A DNA stretch of 64,000 nucleotides from Desulfofustis limnaeus (GCF_023169885.1 NZ_AP025516.1:2955501-3019500); one strand, 5' to 3'; positions 54,300-62,900 are shown, counted from the first letter of the stretch. Numbers and translations: made by a program. The notes: generated from the letters alone by a model not told the origin.

Positions 54300-54437
54300 T
54301 TGCACCCTCATGGTGTCGACCGCGACGATAACAAGGCAGCCCCGCTCCATTGCGCCGGTGGTGCAGTCGGGGATCGGCAAGGTGGCAAGGCACCGCTGCC
54401 GTGGCAAAACCACCCGTAACCGTGAACGGGAGCTTGC

Positions 54438-54869
54438 ATGAGCGATTCCCCCAAGCCCACGAATCTCCCGGCCATCCTTCGCACCAGGGTCGTGGTCGGG
54501 CTATTGTTCGCAGATGACGGGCGGATCCTGATCGCCAAACGGAACCACCGCAAACTCTACGGCGGGCTCTGGGAGTTCCCGGGTGGCAAGGTGGAGCTGG
54601 GAGAGACCGTGGAACAGGCGCTGATCCGGGAAATCAGCGAAGAGTTGGCAGCACCGATCACTATCACGCTGGTTCTTCCCGGTTATCTCTTCACGGTCGG
54701 ACCCCTGCAGGCCGAATTCATCCCGATTACCGGAACCGTTCGCCCGGCCGATATCATCCGCCAGGAACATGACGACCACCGTTTCGTCACGGTGGAGGAA
54801 ACCGCCGACTATGCGTTCTCCCCGTATGACTACCAGGCGTTGTCGCTGCTCAGAGCAGGACTGGTCTGA
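54438..54869 (+). CDS. Nudix hydrolase (MutT-like)
   Basis: A 143-residue pyrophosphohydrolase with a canonical Nudix box, GGKVELGETVEQALIREISE followed by EL. The segment LYGGLWEFPGGKVELGE and the N-terminal VVVGLLFADDGRILIAKRNH resemble 8-oxo-dGTP-cleaving MutT enzymes that clean the nucleotide pool. The C-terminal VTVEETADYAFSPYDYQAL is also MutT-like. Substrate is not certain. It stands alone, 138 bp after the ferredoxin gene. Confidence 0.9.
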   Translation: MSDSPKPTNLPAILRTRVVVGLLFADDGRILIAKRNHRKLYGGLWEFPGGKVELGETVEQALIREISEELAAPITITLVLPGYLFTVGPLQAEFIPITGTVRPADIIRQEHDDHRFVTVEETADYAFSPYDYQALSLLRAGLV

Positions 54870-55117
54870 CCGCCTTCGCCCCGTACCAGACCCCGACAGA
54901 GCGACACTTTTTTCTTTCACGAAGACCAGTTAAGAACATGACACAAGCCGCGACAAAGGTCGCACCACTCGCCGTGATCTTATTTTCGCACCAGAGCCAG
55001 CAGATCAAAAGCACTGATACTTGTTTTCATCACCTGAATTCACTTGTGGGAATCAAGAGATGATTATAGAGTGCGAAGAACATTCAATTGCTCATTGCCA
55101 CTGAAGAGGAGGTCTCA

Positions 55118-55606
55118 ATGGATCTGTTTGCGTTTTCGATTCAAATGGAAAAAGATGCCGAAGCGCTCTATCGCAAGATGGCCGATAACGCCCCCGCGCC
55201 CGGGGTAAAAAAAGTATTGTTGCTGCTCGCCGAAGACGAAGTCAAACACCGCAAGGCTATCGAGCACCTGCAGAAGAAACTCCATGTTCCCGAGCAGCAG
55301 GGCGTCGCTCTGGACATCAAGACGGTATTCGACGAAATGAAGCAGGATCCGGCCTTCACCGCCGTCTCCGAAGACGTTGTCGAGGACTATCAGAAAGCAG
55401 TCGAGATTGAGAGACGCGGCATTGCCTTCTACAAGGAGAAATTCGCCGAGGCGACCGACCCGGTCAGCAAGCAGCTGTTCGAGGCCCTGATGAAGCAGGA
55501 GACCTATCACCTGAAGACCTGCGAAAGCCTCCTGGAGATGGTGCAGAAGCCCGAATGGTGGGTGGAGAACGCCGAATTCAACCCCCGCACCAGCGACGAG
55601 TATTAA
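55118..55606 (+). CDS. Rubrerythrin-like ferritin-fold protein without rubredoxin domain
   Basis: A 162-residue diiron-type four-helix protein. Ligand positions appear in QMEKDAEALYRKMAD, LAEDEVKHRKAIEHL, KAVEIERRGIAFYKEKF and MKQETYHLKTCESLL. It has no CxxC rubredoxin tail, ending WWVENAEFNPRTSDEY. Such short proteins probably handle peroxide or iron in anaerobes but are rarely characterised. GAAGAGGAGGTCTC precedes the ATG at 55118. A strong terminator follows, so it is probably monocistronic. Confidence 0.9.
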   Translation: MDLFAFSIQMEKDAEALYRKMADNAPAPGVKKVLLLLAEDEVKHRKAIEHLQKKLHVPEQQGVALDIKTVFDEMKQDPAFTAVSEDVVEDYQKAVEIERRGIAFYKEKFAEATDPVSKQLFEALMKQETYHLKTCESLLEMVQKPEWWVENAEFNPRTSDEY

Positions 55607-55628
55607 GTCGTACCCCACGCACTCCCAG

Positions 55629-55660
55629 CGCCTGCAGGCCAACCGGCCTGCAGGCGTTTT
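55629..55660 (+). terminator. Intrinsic terminator of the rubrerythrin-like gene
   Basis: A perfect 12-bp stem (CGCCTGCAGGCC at 55629-55640 with GGCCTGCAGGCG at 55645-55656), a 4-base loop and TTTT. Its right arm merges into the truncated repeat copy that begins near 55652, so the repeat may have supplied part of the terminator. Confidence 0.85.
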
Positions 55661-55717
55661 CCATTGATACCCTTCGCCTCCCCAGTTGCAGAGACGTGCG
55701 CTTGAGTCGGATGAACC
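55652..55717 (-). repeat. Truncated copy of the MITE-like repeat (one end only)
   Basis: The sequence AGGCGTTTTCCATTGATACC, then CGCCTCC, GTTGCA-GAGACGTGCGC and TGAGTCGGATGAACC matches one end of the 57070-57332 element in reverse complement, including the terminal GGATGAACC. The other end, the hairpins and the target duplication are absent. It lies between the rubrerythrin-like gene and the YrbL-like gene, 1.35 kb from the full copy. Confidence 0.75.
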
Positions 55718-55730
55718 TTATTTCTTCAAC

Positions 55731-56411
55731 TCATTCCGGAGGCTGGAACAGGTGCTGATAGCGGTGCCGGTTCTGCCGGTAGAGAACGATCCGGTCTAGC
55801 AGTTGCCTGCTTCTGCGTACCAGTTTGCGCCGGGCAAAATAACGGCTGTAGGTGGAAAAGGGTATGAATTCGTTGTTGTCGAACCGGCCCTTGAGATCAA
55901 GCGCCACCGCCGCATAGGTACCGTTGCGGCACTGGCGCAGGGCTATATTTTTCGGGTTCAGGTCGAACAAACGAATATCATGGGCGACCAGATGCTGGCA
56001 GAACGCCTCGGCGACGGCCAGGATGCTTGGCAGATCGCACTCCTCGTGGTGGACAATCAGGTCCCAGATGGTCTCGGCCGGTGAGCCGTCTTCGTTACGC
56101 ACGCAATCGCAGAGCAGCCCCGGGCCGCGATCGGTAGCCACAAAACCGTGGCAATGGCTGATGCAGGAAATCATGCCGTGCCGCCGGACCAGGTCCTGAT
56201 AGCCGCGATACTCTCTGGCATTGGCGTCAACCTGGGTTTTATCGGGACCGGCCGGCACCTTGACCACCAACGCCGGGTCATACGGGTGATGATAGCACAA
56301 CCGGTTACGACCGCGACTGATCAGCAGCTCTTCGGCAAGGCGCAGCGGTTCATCCGTCCGCCCTTCAGGCTCGCCCGGTGCTGGTATCATCTGTTTTTCA
56401 GCCGTTCCCAT
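55731..56411 (-). CDS. YrbL-family protein (PhoP network, kinase-like fold)
   Basis: A 226-residue protein of the YrbL family. Hallmarks are RGRNRLCYHHPYDPALVVKV near the start and the kinase-like catalytic-loop segment HDIRLFDLNPKNIAL, followed by VALDLKGRFDNNEFIPFSTY. YrbL in enterobacteria belongs to the PhoP/PmrA network, but its biochemical function is unproven; the fold suggests a small-molecule or lipid-sugar kinase. It overlaps the end of the TetR gene by 14 bp, so both are probably expressed together. M8 (56390) is an alternative start. Confidence 0.82.
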   Translation of the reverse strand: MGTAEKQMIPAPGEPEGRTDEPLRLAEELLISRGRNRLCYHHPYDPALVVKVPAGPDKTQVDANAREYRGYQDLVRRHGMISCISHCHGFVATDRGPGLLCDCVRNEDGSPAETIWDLIVHHEECDLPSILAVAEAFCQHLVAHDIRLFDLNPKNIALRQCRNGTYAAVALDLKGRFDNNEFIPFSTYSRYFARRKLVRRSRQLLDRIVLYRQNRHRYQHLFQPPE

Positions 56412-57000
56412 CCCGATCCGGATTGGCCATGCCGCGCCACACCATCTCGAACATGACGTTGGCCTGAGCCGACAGACTCTCCGTGCGGCCGCGCAGGATC
56501 CACATAAAGAAACTGCGCTGCACGAAGCCCATCAGAAAATCGAGCAGGATTCCGGCCCGGACATGGGGGTTGAGCACCCCTTCCCGTTGCCCTTCCTTCA
56601 GGACATCGATCATCAGACCCATCATCCGCGGCTGGGCAAAGGTCTGATCGGCCATCCAGGTGCTCATCGGCAGCGTCATGAAGACGATACGGCCAAGACC
56701 GATATGCCGCTCGTAATAATCAAGTTGCAGCCAGAACACCTTGCGCAGCTTCTCCTTGAGATCTTCGATACCCTGCAGGTGATCGACGATCCGGTCGGTG
56801 AGTTTGCCCATCCAGATATCGACAAAGGCGAACACCAGCCGCTCCTTGCTGCCGTAATGCTTGTAGATGGTGGTAAAGCTGACGCCGGCCTGCTTCGCCA
56901 CAGCACGGATGCTGGCCTGATGGAAATCGGCGTGGGAAAAGACGTCCAGCACCGCCTTTTCCAGGCGCCGGTGAACATCGGGATGCAAGGGATGGTTCAT
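56398..57000 (-). CDS. TetR/AcrR-family transcriptional regulator
   Basis: A 200-residue one-component regulator. The N-terminal helix-turn-helix is ASIRAVAKQAGVSFTTIYKH, followed by YGSKERLVFAFVDIW. The rest is a helical ligand-binding domain. The ATG at 57000 is used; an in-frame TTG 33 bases further upstream is less likely. The gene overlaps the YrbL-like gene downstream. Its target is unknown. The RND efflux operon in the same window has an operator-like palindrome, but is 26 kb away, so a link is speculative. Confidence 0.9.
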   Translation of the reverse strand: MNHPLHPDVHRRLEKAVLDVFSHADFHQASIRAVAKQAGVSFTTIYKHYGSKERLVFAFVDIWMGKLTDRIVDHLQGIEDLKEKLRKVFWLQLDYYERHIGLGRIVFMTLPMSTWMADQTFAQPRMMGLMIDVLKEGQREGVLNPHVRAGILLDFLMGFVQRSFFMWILRGRTESLSAQANVMFEMVWRGMANPDRDGNG

Positions 57001-57069
57001 GACGTTCGCGGGGACCCGTTCTCCTGGCTGCAATAGCTGTTCTCGATGCCGGCAGGCTTTCTTCTTTTA

Positions 57070-57332
57070 GGTTCATCCGACTCATGCGTACGTCTTTGCA
57101 ACCGAGGAGGCGCTGGGTATCGATGGAAAACGCCTCGCGGAGGCCCGCCGGCGCACCACCGTAGGCCCGCAGGGTTGCGGACAGGACGTCCGCAACTGAC
57201 AGCAGGCCATGGATGGCCTGTCTGTCAGCCGTGGCGTGCCGGCGATCAGGCCGAAGAGTAGCGTTTGGAAGCGATGCCCATCGCCGGGTTTGCTACCGGT
57301 AACTAAAAAAGTACGCTCAATTCGGATGAACC
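57070..57332. mobile_element. 263-bp MITE-like element with inverted ends, twin hairpins and 8-bp target duplication
   Basis: The ends are perfect 11-bp inverted repeats (GGTTCATCCGA / TCGGATGAACC), extended by a further shared GCGTAC. The 8-bp direct repeat TTCTTTTA flanks it at 57062-57069 and 57333-57340. Inside are two adjacent hairpins: TTGCGGAC/GTCCGCAA (57175-57195) and CTGACAG-CAGGCCAT/ATGGCCTG-T-CTGTCAG (57196-57228). There is no transposase and no convincing reading frame, so it would depend on an enzyme encoded elsewhere. It fills most of the gap between the TetR gene and the decarboxylase beta-subunit gene. Related copies lie at 936-1014, 16321-16507 and 55652-55717. Confidence 0.88.
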
Positions 57333-57358
57333 TTCTTTTACCCCACCAGGCCGGTCTG

Positions 57359-58522
57359 TCAATGGCCAAACAGCGACAGCATCACCCCGGCGGCGATGGC
57401 GGAGCCGATCACCCCGGCGACATTGGGGCCCATGGCATGCATCAGCAGGAAATTGGTGGGGTCGGCCTTGCTGCCCACCACCTGGGACACCCGCGCCGCC
57501 ATCGGCACCGCCGACACCCCGGCGGAGCCGATCAGCGGATTGATGGGTGAGCGGGAGAAACGGTTCATCACCTTGGCCAACAACACTCCGGAAGCGGTGC
57601 CGATGGCAAAGGCGGCCACCCCCAGCCCGAGAATGGCCAGGGTCTCCACCTTGAGGAACTGTTCGGCGGTGGCTGTGGCACCGACGGTTACCCCAAGGAA
57701 AATGGTGATGATATTGATCAGCGCGTTCTTCGCCGTATCCTCCAGCCGCCCGACCACGCCGCACTCGCGGAACAGATTGCCCAGCATCAACATACCGATC
57801 AGCGTCGCCGCGGCCGGGACGATGAGACTGACGACGATGGTGACGATGATCGGGAAAAGAACCTTTTCCTTTTTGGAGACCGGCCGCAGCTGGCTCATTT
57901 TGATCTGACGCTCCGCCTCCGTGGTCAGCAGTTTCATGATCGGCGGTTGAATAATCGGCACCAGCGCCATGTAGGAATAAGCGGCGATGGCTATCGCCCC
58001 GAGAAGGTGAGGAGCCAGCTTCGAGGAGAGAAAGATGGCGGTAGGGCCGTCGGCGCCGCCGATGATGCCGATGGACGCCGCCTCCTGAGCGGTAAAGAGA
58101 CCTGAGGCGACCGCGCCGATGAAGGTGACGAAGATGCCGAACTGGGCCGCCGCCCCAAGGAGCAGCGCGCGCGGATTAGCGATCAAGGGCCCGAAATCGG
58201 TCATGGCACCGACCCCGAGAAAGATCAACGGCGGGAAAATCCCCAGGTGATCGCCCTGAAAGAGATAGTAAAGCAAGCCACCCGGCTCTACCGTGTGCAC
58301 GGCGCCGGCGGTTATCTCCAACAGCGGCGGCTTCATCAGGCCGGCAAAGGGCAGGTTGGTCAGCAGCACGCCAAAGGCGATCGGCACCAGCAACAATGGT
58401 TCAAAACCGCGGACAATGGCCAGATAAAGGAGCAGACATGCCACCGCCATCATCAACACGGCACCGAAACTGAGCCCGTAGACACCGCTGCTGCGCCAGA
58501 ACTCCAGCAAGGCCGCTCCCAT
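57359..58522 (-). CDS. Sodium-pumping decarboxylase beta subunit (MmdB/OadB)
   Basis: A 387-residue integral membrane protein of the Na+-transporting carboxylic acid decarboxylase family. Landmarks are [20 protein letters not shown], the membrane motif [20 protein letters not shown] with the functional Asp, and [20 protein letters not shown] near the C-terminus. It removes CO2 from carboxybiotin while exporting Na+. The ATG at 58522 has GGAGGAGG upstream. It is the last of four genes on this strand in the order alpha, gamma, biotin carrier, beta. Confidence 0.94.
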   Translation of the reverse strand: MGAALLEFWRSSGVYGLSFGAVLMMAVACLLLYLAIVRGFEPLLLVPIAFGVLLTNLPFAGLMKPPLLEITAGAVHTVEPGGLLYYLFQGDHLGIFPPLIFLGVGAMTDFGPLIANPRALLLGAAAQFGIFVTFIGAVASGLFTAQEAASIGIIGGADGPTAIFLSSKLAPHLLGAIAIAAYSYMALVPIIQPPIMKLLTTEAERQIKMSQLRPVSKKEKVLFPIIVTIVVSLIVPAAATLIGMLMLGNLFRECGVVGRLEDTAKNALINIITIFLGVTVGATATAEQFLKVETLAILGLGVAAFAIGTASGVLLAKVMNRFSRSPINPLIGSAGVSAVPMAARVSQVVGSKADPTNFLLMHAMGPNVAGVIGSAIAAGVMLSLFGH

Positions 58523-58541
58523 GGCTTTTCCTCCTCCGGAT

Positions 58542-58931
58542 TCAGGACAAGACCACCAACACCTCGCCACCGTTGACCGAGGCGCCTTTGGCCACCCTCA
58601 CTTCGACGACGACACCGTCGCCCGGCGCCACCACCTCGTTGGCCATCTTCATGGCCTCAAGGAGCAGCAGGGTCTGGCCGCGGCTTACCCGTTCACCGGG
58701 GGCCACCATGACCTCGAGAATGGTTCCCGGCATCTGGGCGACAACCGCTCCGACCTCCCCGGCCGCCGGTTGCACCGCCGGCCGCGGCGGGACGAAAGCG
58801 GAAGCGGGGGCCGCCGCAGCCGCCGGAGACACCGGTACGACTGCCGGACGGCCCGAACCAGTGGCGCCGCTCAGTTCCTCGATGGCCACTTCAAACTCGC
58901 TGCCGTTCACCACCACCCTGAATCGTCTCAT
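58542..58931 (-). CDS. Biotin carrier (biotinyl) subunit of the sodium-pumping decarboxylase
   Basis: A 129-residue protein: an N-terminal segment ([20 protein letters not shown]), an Ala/Pro-rich flexible linker (~40-60) and a C-terminal biotinyl domain with the biotin-accepting Lys in [18 protein letters not shown]. It shuttles CO2 from the carboxyltransferase to the beta subunit. It lies 19 bp from mmdB and 33 bp from the gamma-subunit gene in the same operon. Confidence 0.94.
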   Translation of the reverse strand: MRRFRVVVNGSEFEVAIEELSGATGSGRPAVVPVSPAAAAAPASAFVPPRPAVQPAAGEVGAVVAQMPGTILEVMVAPGERVSRGQTLLLLEAMKMANEVVAPGDGVVVEVRVAKGASVNGGEVLVVLS

Positions 58932-58964
58932 GGTTCGACCTCCCGGATCACATTCGCTTGCTGA

Positions 58965-59354
58965 TTATCCCTCATCGCGCATCTGCTCGCCGATACCTGC
59001 CCGGCTCCAGGCCGAGGGCGGTGCCCCGACCCGTCTGATCTCCCTGATCACCAGATCCTGCGGCGCCGCCTGCAGCATGACGGCCAGCGCCGTGGCAATG
59101 GCCGCGACCGTCGGCTCGCTGATCGGCTCATCCCCGGCCGCGACCGTGGTCTCAGCCCTAGCGGCGTGGCCCTCTGGCAACCGGCAGAGCCGGCCCAACA
59201 GAGCGACGACCAGCTGCAGCACGATCAGGGCGACAAAGGTGACGCCCATGCCCAGCACCGTCGTGGCCAACCCGGCCATCATCTTTTCGGCCAGACTCAT
59301 CTCGACGATCTGTGCCGGATCACCGAATGTCGCCAGCAAGGCCATGATATCCAT
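58965..59354 (-). CDS. Sodium pump decarboxylase gamma subunit (OadG/MmdD family)
   Basis: A 129-residue small membrane subunit. A single membrane helix (AGLATTVLGMGVTFVALIVL, residues ~27-50) is typical of OadG. It is followed by a cytoplasmic, Ala-rich tail ending with DLVIREIRRVGAPPSAWSRA. It holds the complex together. It sits between the alpha subunit (18 bp) and the biotin carrier gene. Confidence 0.85.
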   Translation of the reverse strand: MDIMALLATFGDPAQIVEMSLAEKMMAGLATTVLGMGVTFVALIVLQLVVALLGRLCRLPEGHAARAETTVAAGDEPISEPTVAAIATALAVMLQAAPQDLVIREIRRVGAPPSAWSRAGIGEQMRDEG

Positions 59355-59372
59355 GGATCGTCCTCCTGATGC

Positions 59373-60914
59373 TCAGAGCGGGATGTTGCCGTGAATCTTG
59401 GCCGGACGCCGCTCCCGTTTGCCATCCAACATGGCCAGCCCGTCGATGATCCGCTGCCGGGTGGTCCGTGGTTCGATGACATCGTCGACGAAGCCGCGCT
59501 CCGCGGCCTTGTATGGCGTGGCGAATTCGGCCTGATAGTCGGTGAGGATCTTCTGTCGGGCGGCCTCGGGATCATCGGCCCGGGCCAGATCGTTCTTGAA
59601 GATGATATTGACCGCCCCTTCCGAGCCCATCACCGCAATCTCGGCCGTCGGCCAGGCAAACACCAGATCCGCCCCGAGCGATTTCGAGCACATGGCCACG
59701 TAGGCGCCGCCGTAGGCCTTGCGGGTGATGACGGTGATCTTCGGCACCGTCGCCTCACTGTAGGCGTACAGGATCTTGGCACCGTGGCGGATAATGCCGC
59801 CATGTTCCTGGGCGGTTCCGGGCAAAAAGCCGGGCACGTCGACGAAGGTCAGCAACGGCAGGTGAAAGGCGCTGCAGGTGCGAATGAAACGGGCCGCCTT
59901 ATCACCGGCGTTAAGATCGAGACAACCGGCCATCATCGCCGGCTGATTGGCGATGATGCCTACCGGTTGGCCGGCCACCCGAGCCAGCACGGTGATCAGG
60001 TTGGTGGCGAAATAGGGTTGATACTCCAGGAAATCACCGTCGTCGACCACCAGCCTGATGATCTCGTGCATATCGTACGGCTTGTTGGGGTGATCGGGGA
60101 TAATGGTGTCAAAGACCTCGATCATCCGGTTCGGATCGTCACCACGGTCGTGCAGGGGCGGTTTTTCCTGGTTGTTGGGCGGCAGATAGGAGAGCAACCG
60201 CCTGATCCCGGCCAGACAGTCTTGATCAGATGCGGCCAGGAAGTGGACATTGCCGCTGGTCCGGTTGTGGGTCATGGCGCCGCCGAGTTCTTCGGCGCTC
60301 ACCTGTTCGCCGGTCACCGTACGAATCACCTGCGGCCCGGTAATGAACATCTGCGAGGTCTGATCCACCATGAAGATGAAATCGGTCAGGGCCGGCGAGT
60401 AGACGGCTCCGCCGGCACAGGGTCCCATGATCGCCGAGATCTGCGGAACCACGCCGGAGTAGATGGCATTGCGATAAAAGATCTCGCCGTAGCCGGACAG
60501 GGCGTCGACCGCCTCCTGGATGCGGGCTCCGCCGGAATCGTTGAGACCGACGATCGGCGCCCCGACCTTGACGGCGGCATCCATGGCCTTGACCACCTTA
60601 CGCGCGTGCATCTCCCCCAGCGCCCCGCCGGTAACCGTGAAATCCTGGGAAAAGGCGTACACCAGCCGGCCGTCCACCCGGCCGTAGCCGGTCACCACCG
60701 ACTCTCCCTCGAAGCCGAGCTTGTCCATACCGAAATTGGTGCACCGGCAGGCGATGAAGGCATCGAGTTCGACGAAGGTCTGCTGATCGAACAGAGCGAG
60801 CAGCCGCTCCCGGGCAGTCAGCTTGCCTTTCTCATGCTGTTTGTCGATCCGTTCCTGACCGCCGCCAAGCGCGATACGTTGCCGCTTGTTCCGAAGGAGT
60901 TCGATCTTCTCCAT
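59373..60914 (-). CDS. mmdA: Methylmalonyl-CoA decarboxylase alpha subunit / carboxyltransferase (MmdA)
   Basis: A 513-residue acyl-CoA carboxyltransferase. Both crotonase-like halves are present, with GLNDSGGARIQEAVDALSGY and GPCAGGAVYSPALTDFIFMV in the first, and FVDVPGFLPGTAQEHGGIIR plus AYGGAYVAMCSKSLGADLVF in the second. With adjacent beta, gamma and biotin subunits this is a Na+-pumping decarboxylase, most likely for methylmalonyl-CoA, producing propionyl-CoA. Length and sequence do not fit the longer glutaconyl-CoA decarboxylase alpha subunit. The start is preceded by GGAGAGGAGGGCAG. Direction could be reversed in propionate oxidisers. Confidence 0.93.
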   Translation of the reverse strand: MEKIELLRNKRQRIALGGGQERIDKQHEKGKLTARERLLALFDQQTFVELDAFIACRCTNFGMDKLGFEGESVVTGYGRVDGRLVYAFSQDFTVTGGALGEMHARKVVKAMDAAVKVGAPIVGLNDSGGARIQEAVDALSGYGEIFYRNAIYSGVVPQISAIMGPCAGGAVYSPALTDFIFMVDQTSQMFITGPQVIRTVTGEQVSAEELGGAMTHNRTSGNVHFLAASDQDCLAGIRRLLSYLPPNNQEKPPLHDRGDDPNRMIEVFDTIIPDHPNKPYDMHEIIRLVVDDGDFLEYQPYFATNLITVLARVAGQPVGIIANQPAMMAGCLDLNAGDKAARFIRTCSAFHLPLLTFVDVPGFLPGTAQEHGGIIRHGAKILYAYSEATVPKITVITRKAYGGAYVAMCSKSLGADLVFAWPTAEIAVMGSEGAVNIIFKNDLARADDPEAARQKILTDYQAEFATPYKAAERGFVDDVIEPRTTRQRIIDGLAMLDGKRERRPAKIHGNIPL

Positions 60915-61301
60915 GACTGCCCTCCTCTCCAGTGATCGGCATTCCGATTCGTTTATACATTTGTTACATAGTAATAAAACTGTTTATTTATTTAATATTA
61001 TATATTTTTTTTAAATTAAAACGAAAATCAAAGCTGAAATGAGTAACGTTGTTATACTTTCCTACCGCACCCACCTCCTCCTTGTCAAGGAAAAAGATTT
61101 GACCAGATCGGCGCTCTGGCCCACCGGAGCATAATTTCAGAGAGAGCGGCCTTTCTTCAAACAGCCGTAGTTTACCGGGTAACCGATGCACGCGGTTGGC
61201 AACAGGAAACGATCACGAAGGAGCGGTAAAGAGCGCGGGGCTGGACCTGAACCGGCGGACGGACCGGAAGACCGCCCGCCAGCGCGAGAACGCGTGTTGC
61301 T
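60915..61301. other. AT-rich promoter region of the decarboxylase operon
   Basis: No gene is seen. The part at 60950-61030 is strikingly AT-rich in a GC-rich genome and includes a TATAAT (minus strand, 61002-60997) suitable as a -10 for mmdA. The word GTAACGTT at 61043-61050 recalls the repeated palindrome at 63017-63047. The part from 61130 to 61301 is the downstream region of the transporter gene. Confidence 0.5.
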
Positions 61302-62312
61302 TCAGCGGGCGGGAGCGATGGCCGTTTTCTTTTCGGCGACCGAGCCGAAGATCCACGGCACCAGACGGATATACCAGGCAGCCGACTGGATCTGGAAGAC
61401 ATAGGCCAGCGCGATCAGCAGGGCGATGGTCGAACCGTCACGGCCAAAGGCGGTCATGGCAATGGCCAGGGCGATGGAGAGATCACGCATGACCACGCCG
61501 AAGACCATGGCAATGGCATCCTCACGACTGAAGAAGAGTTTGCCGACCAAGGATAGCACCACGTAGTTGACGATATAAAAGACCACCAACGGCAGGGCGA
61601 TCACCAACAGATCACCGGGGTCGGCAAGAATCGTTTTGGCCTTCAAGGCCATGGCGACGAAGGCGATAAGGGTGACGCCGAGAGCGGAAAAAGGCGGGAA
61701 CAACGGTTTATAGACCTCCACCCAGGCCTTCTGGCCGTGTCTTTTGATCAGGATACGCTGGGTAAGCAGGCCAGCGATCAAGGGGACGAAGACAAACAGA
61801 CAGATCTGCTGGAACATGTGCAGCATATCCACTTCTACCGTTGCCCCCATGAACACCCGGGTGTAGAGCGGAGCCGCCAGGGCACCGATTATCAAGCCGA
61901 AAACCAGCATCTTGGTGGCCGCTTCCTTGTTGCCGCCGGCAAACCCGGTCCAGGAAATGGTCATACCCGAGGCGGGCAGGACCCCGATCAGGAACAGCCC
62001 CACCGCCCAGAGGCCGTACTTCATCTCCTCTCCTTGCAGAAAGACCTTGCCCAGGCCGAAGACCAGCAGCGGTACGAGGATGAAGTTGATCAACTGGGTG
62101 GCGATCTGCAGCCGTGCGTCCTGGCCGGAAAACACGCTGCGTACCTGCAACGTGGCCATCATCGGATAGACCATGATGAAGGTGATGGGGATGATCAAGT
62201 TCTTCAGGACCGAAGCGTCGAAGAGGAAACCACCGCCGAACAGGCCGAGGATCATGGCAACGGGGATGGCGTAGACCAGGTTTTTCTGCAGGATTCGTAG
62301 GGTATTCATCAT
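61302..62312 (-). CDS. BASS-superfamily transporter (ACR3/arsenic-resistance-like)
   Basis: A 336-residue membrane protein with about ten hydrophobic helices and the BASS/SBF fold: LIIPITFIMVYPMMATLQVR, a VGLFLIGVLPASGMTISWTG segment with GGNKEAA after it, and AIAMVFGVVMRDLSIALAIA. The family exports arsenite (ACR3) or imports organic anions with Na+. The cysteine that marks many ACR3 proteins is not at the usual LP(A/C) position, so arsenite export is uncertain. The start at 62312 has AAGGAG upstream. It lies 52 bp downstream of the DUF302-like gene in the same direction. Confidence 0.8.
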   Translation of the reverse strand: MMNTLRILQKNLVYAIPVAMILGLFGGGFLFDASVLKNLIIPITFIMVYPMMATLQVRSVFSGQDARLQIATQLINFILVPLLVFGLGKVFLQGEEMKYGLWAVGLFLIGVLPASGMTISWTGFAGGNKEAATKMLVFGLIIGALAAPLYTRVFMGATVEVDMLHMFQQICLFVFVPLIAGLLTQRILIKRHGQKAWVEVYKPLFPPFSALGVTLIAFVAMALKAKTILADPGDLLVIALPLVVFYIVNYVVLSLVGKLFFSREDAIAMVFGVVMRDLSIALAIAMTAFGRDGSTIALLIALAYVFQIQSAAWYIRLVPWIFGSVAEKKTAIAPAR

Positions 62313-62364
62313 CACAGGCTCCTTGGCGCAGATGGCTGATAGGCGGAGAAGCGGGCAGCCATGC

Positions 62365-62781
62365 TCAACAGGCTGCCGCTTCGTCGATCATGGCTATGAT
62401 TGTCTGATAGGTTTTAGCCAGTGATTCCGGGAAAGCCGCGTCGTCGACCATGGCACAGATGGACTCCCGGCAATAGTGATGAAAGCGGATCTGGGTCCGC
62501 TGGTCCCGACTGAAGGCCATAACAAATTTGGGCATCAAAATGGCCCGCTCAGGATTCGTCTGCAGGCTGTCGGCCGCCTTGTCCGGCTTGCACAACTGTA
62601 TCATGTGCAGATCGAATTCATCGGCCACGTCGGCACCGTGCGAACGAAACGTATCGGCCATATCCATATGCGCCCGGTTGGCCGCCACAAAACCCTTCTT
62701 GCCGGCTATCTCCAACAGATGGGCGGCGAATTGGGCCGGGCTCTTGAGGGTGTGGGTAGCGTAGAGATGATCGGTTGTCAT
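62365..62781 (-). CDS. DUF302-like small protein
   Basis: A 138-residue cytoplasmic protein without signal peptide. The ADEFDLHMIQLCKPDKAADS and NPERAILMPKFVMAFSRDQR segments resemble DUF302 proteins of sulfate reducers and other anaerobes. These are of unknown function and often encoded beside transporters. The start has TCGGAGGAATC upstream. It is the first gene after the candidate sigma-54 promoter and likely co-transcribed with the BASS transporter. Confidence 0.72.
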   Translation of the reverse strand: MTTDHLYATHTLKSPAQFAAHLLEIAGKKGFVAANRAHMDMADTFRSHGADVADEFDLHMIQLCKPDKAADSLQTNPERAILMPKFVMAFSRDQRTQIRFHHYCRESICAMVDDAAFPESLAKTYQTIIAMIDEAAAC

Positions 62782-62884
62782 GGATTGATTCCTCCGACGA
62801 AAAAGTCTTTAACCGCTGCTCACCATGCAGGACCGGCACGCCCAGCAGCAGCGTCAGCAAAAGTGCACCGGCATTCTCTCGTAC

Positions 62885-62900
62885 TCAAGAATCGTGCCGG
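62885..62900 (-). promoter_or_regulatory. Candidate sigma-54 promoter of the DUF302-transporter operon
   Basis: On the minus strand CGGCACGATTCTTGAG fits the sigma-54 -24/-12 pattern (GGCAC, five bases, TTG), with A in place of the final C of TTGC. It is about 100 bases upstream of the DUF302-like start. A sigma-54-dependent activator gene lies next door, and paired palindromes occur ~120-160 bases upstream, as enhancers do. Confidence 0.5.

Noticed and set aside
59373-60914. Glutaconyl-CoA decarboxylase as the identity of the sodium pump, which would fit the glutaryl-CoA-type gene
   Set aside because: The alpha subunit is ~513 residues and PccB/MmdA-like; glutaconyl-CoA decarboxylase alpha subunits are longer and differ in sequence.
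59391-60935. 514-codon frame opposite mmdA
   Set aside because: Antisense shadow of a high-GC coding gene; mmdA has full family motifs on the other strand.
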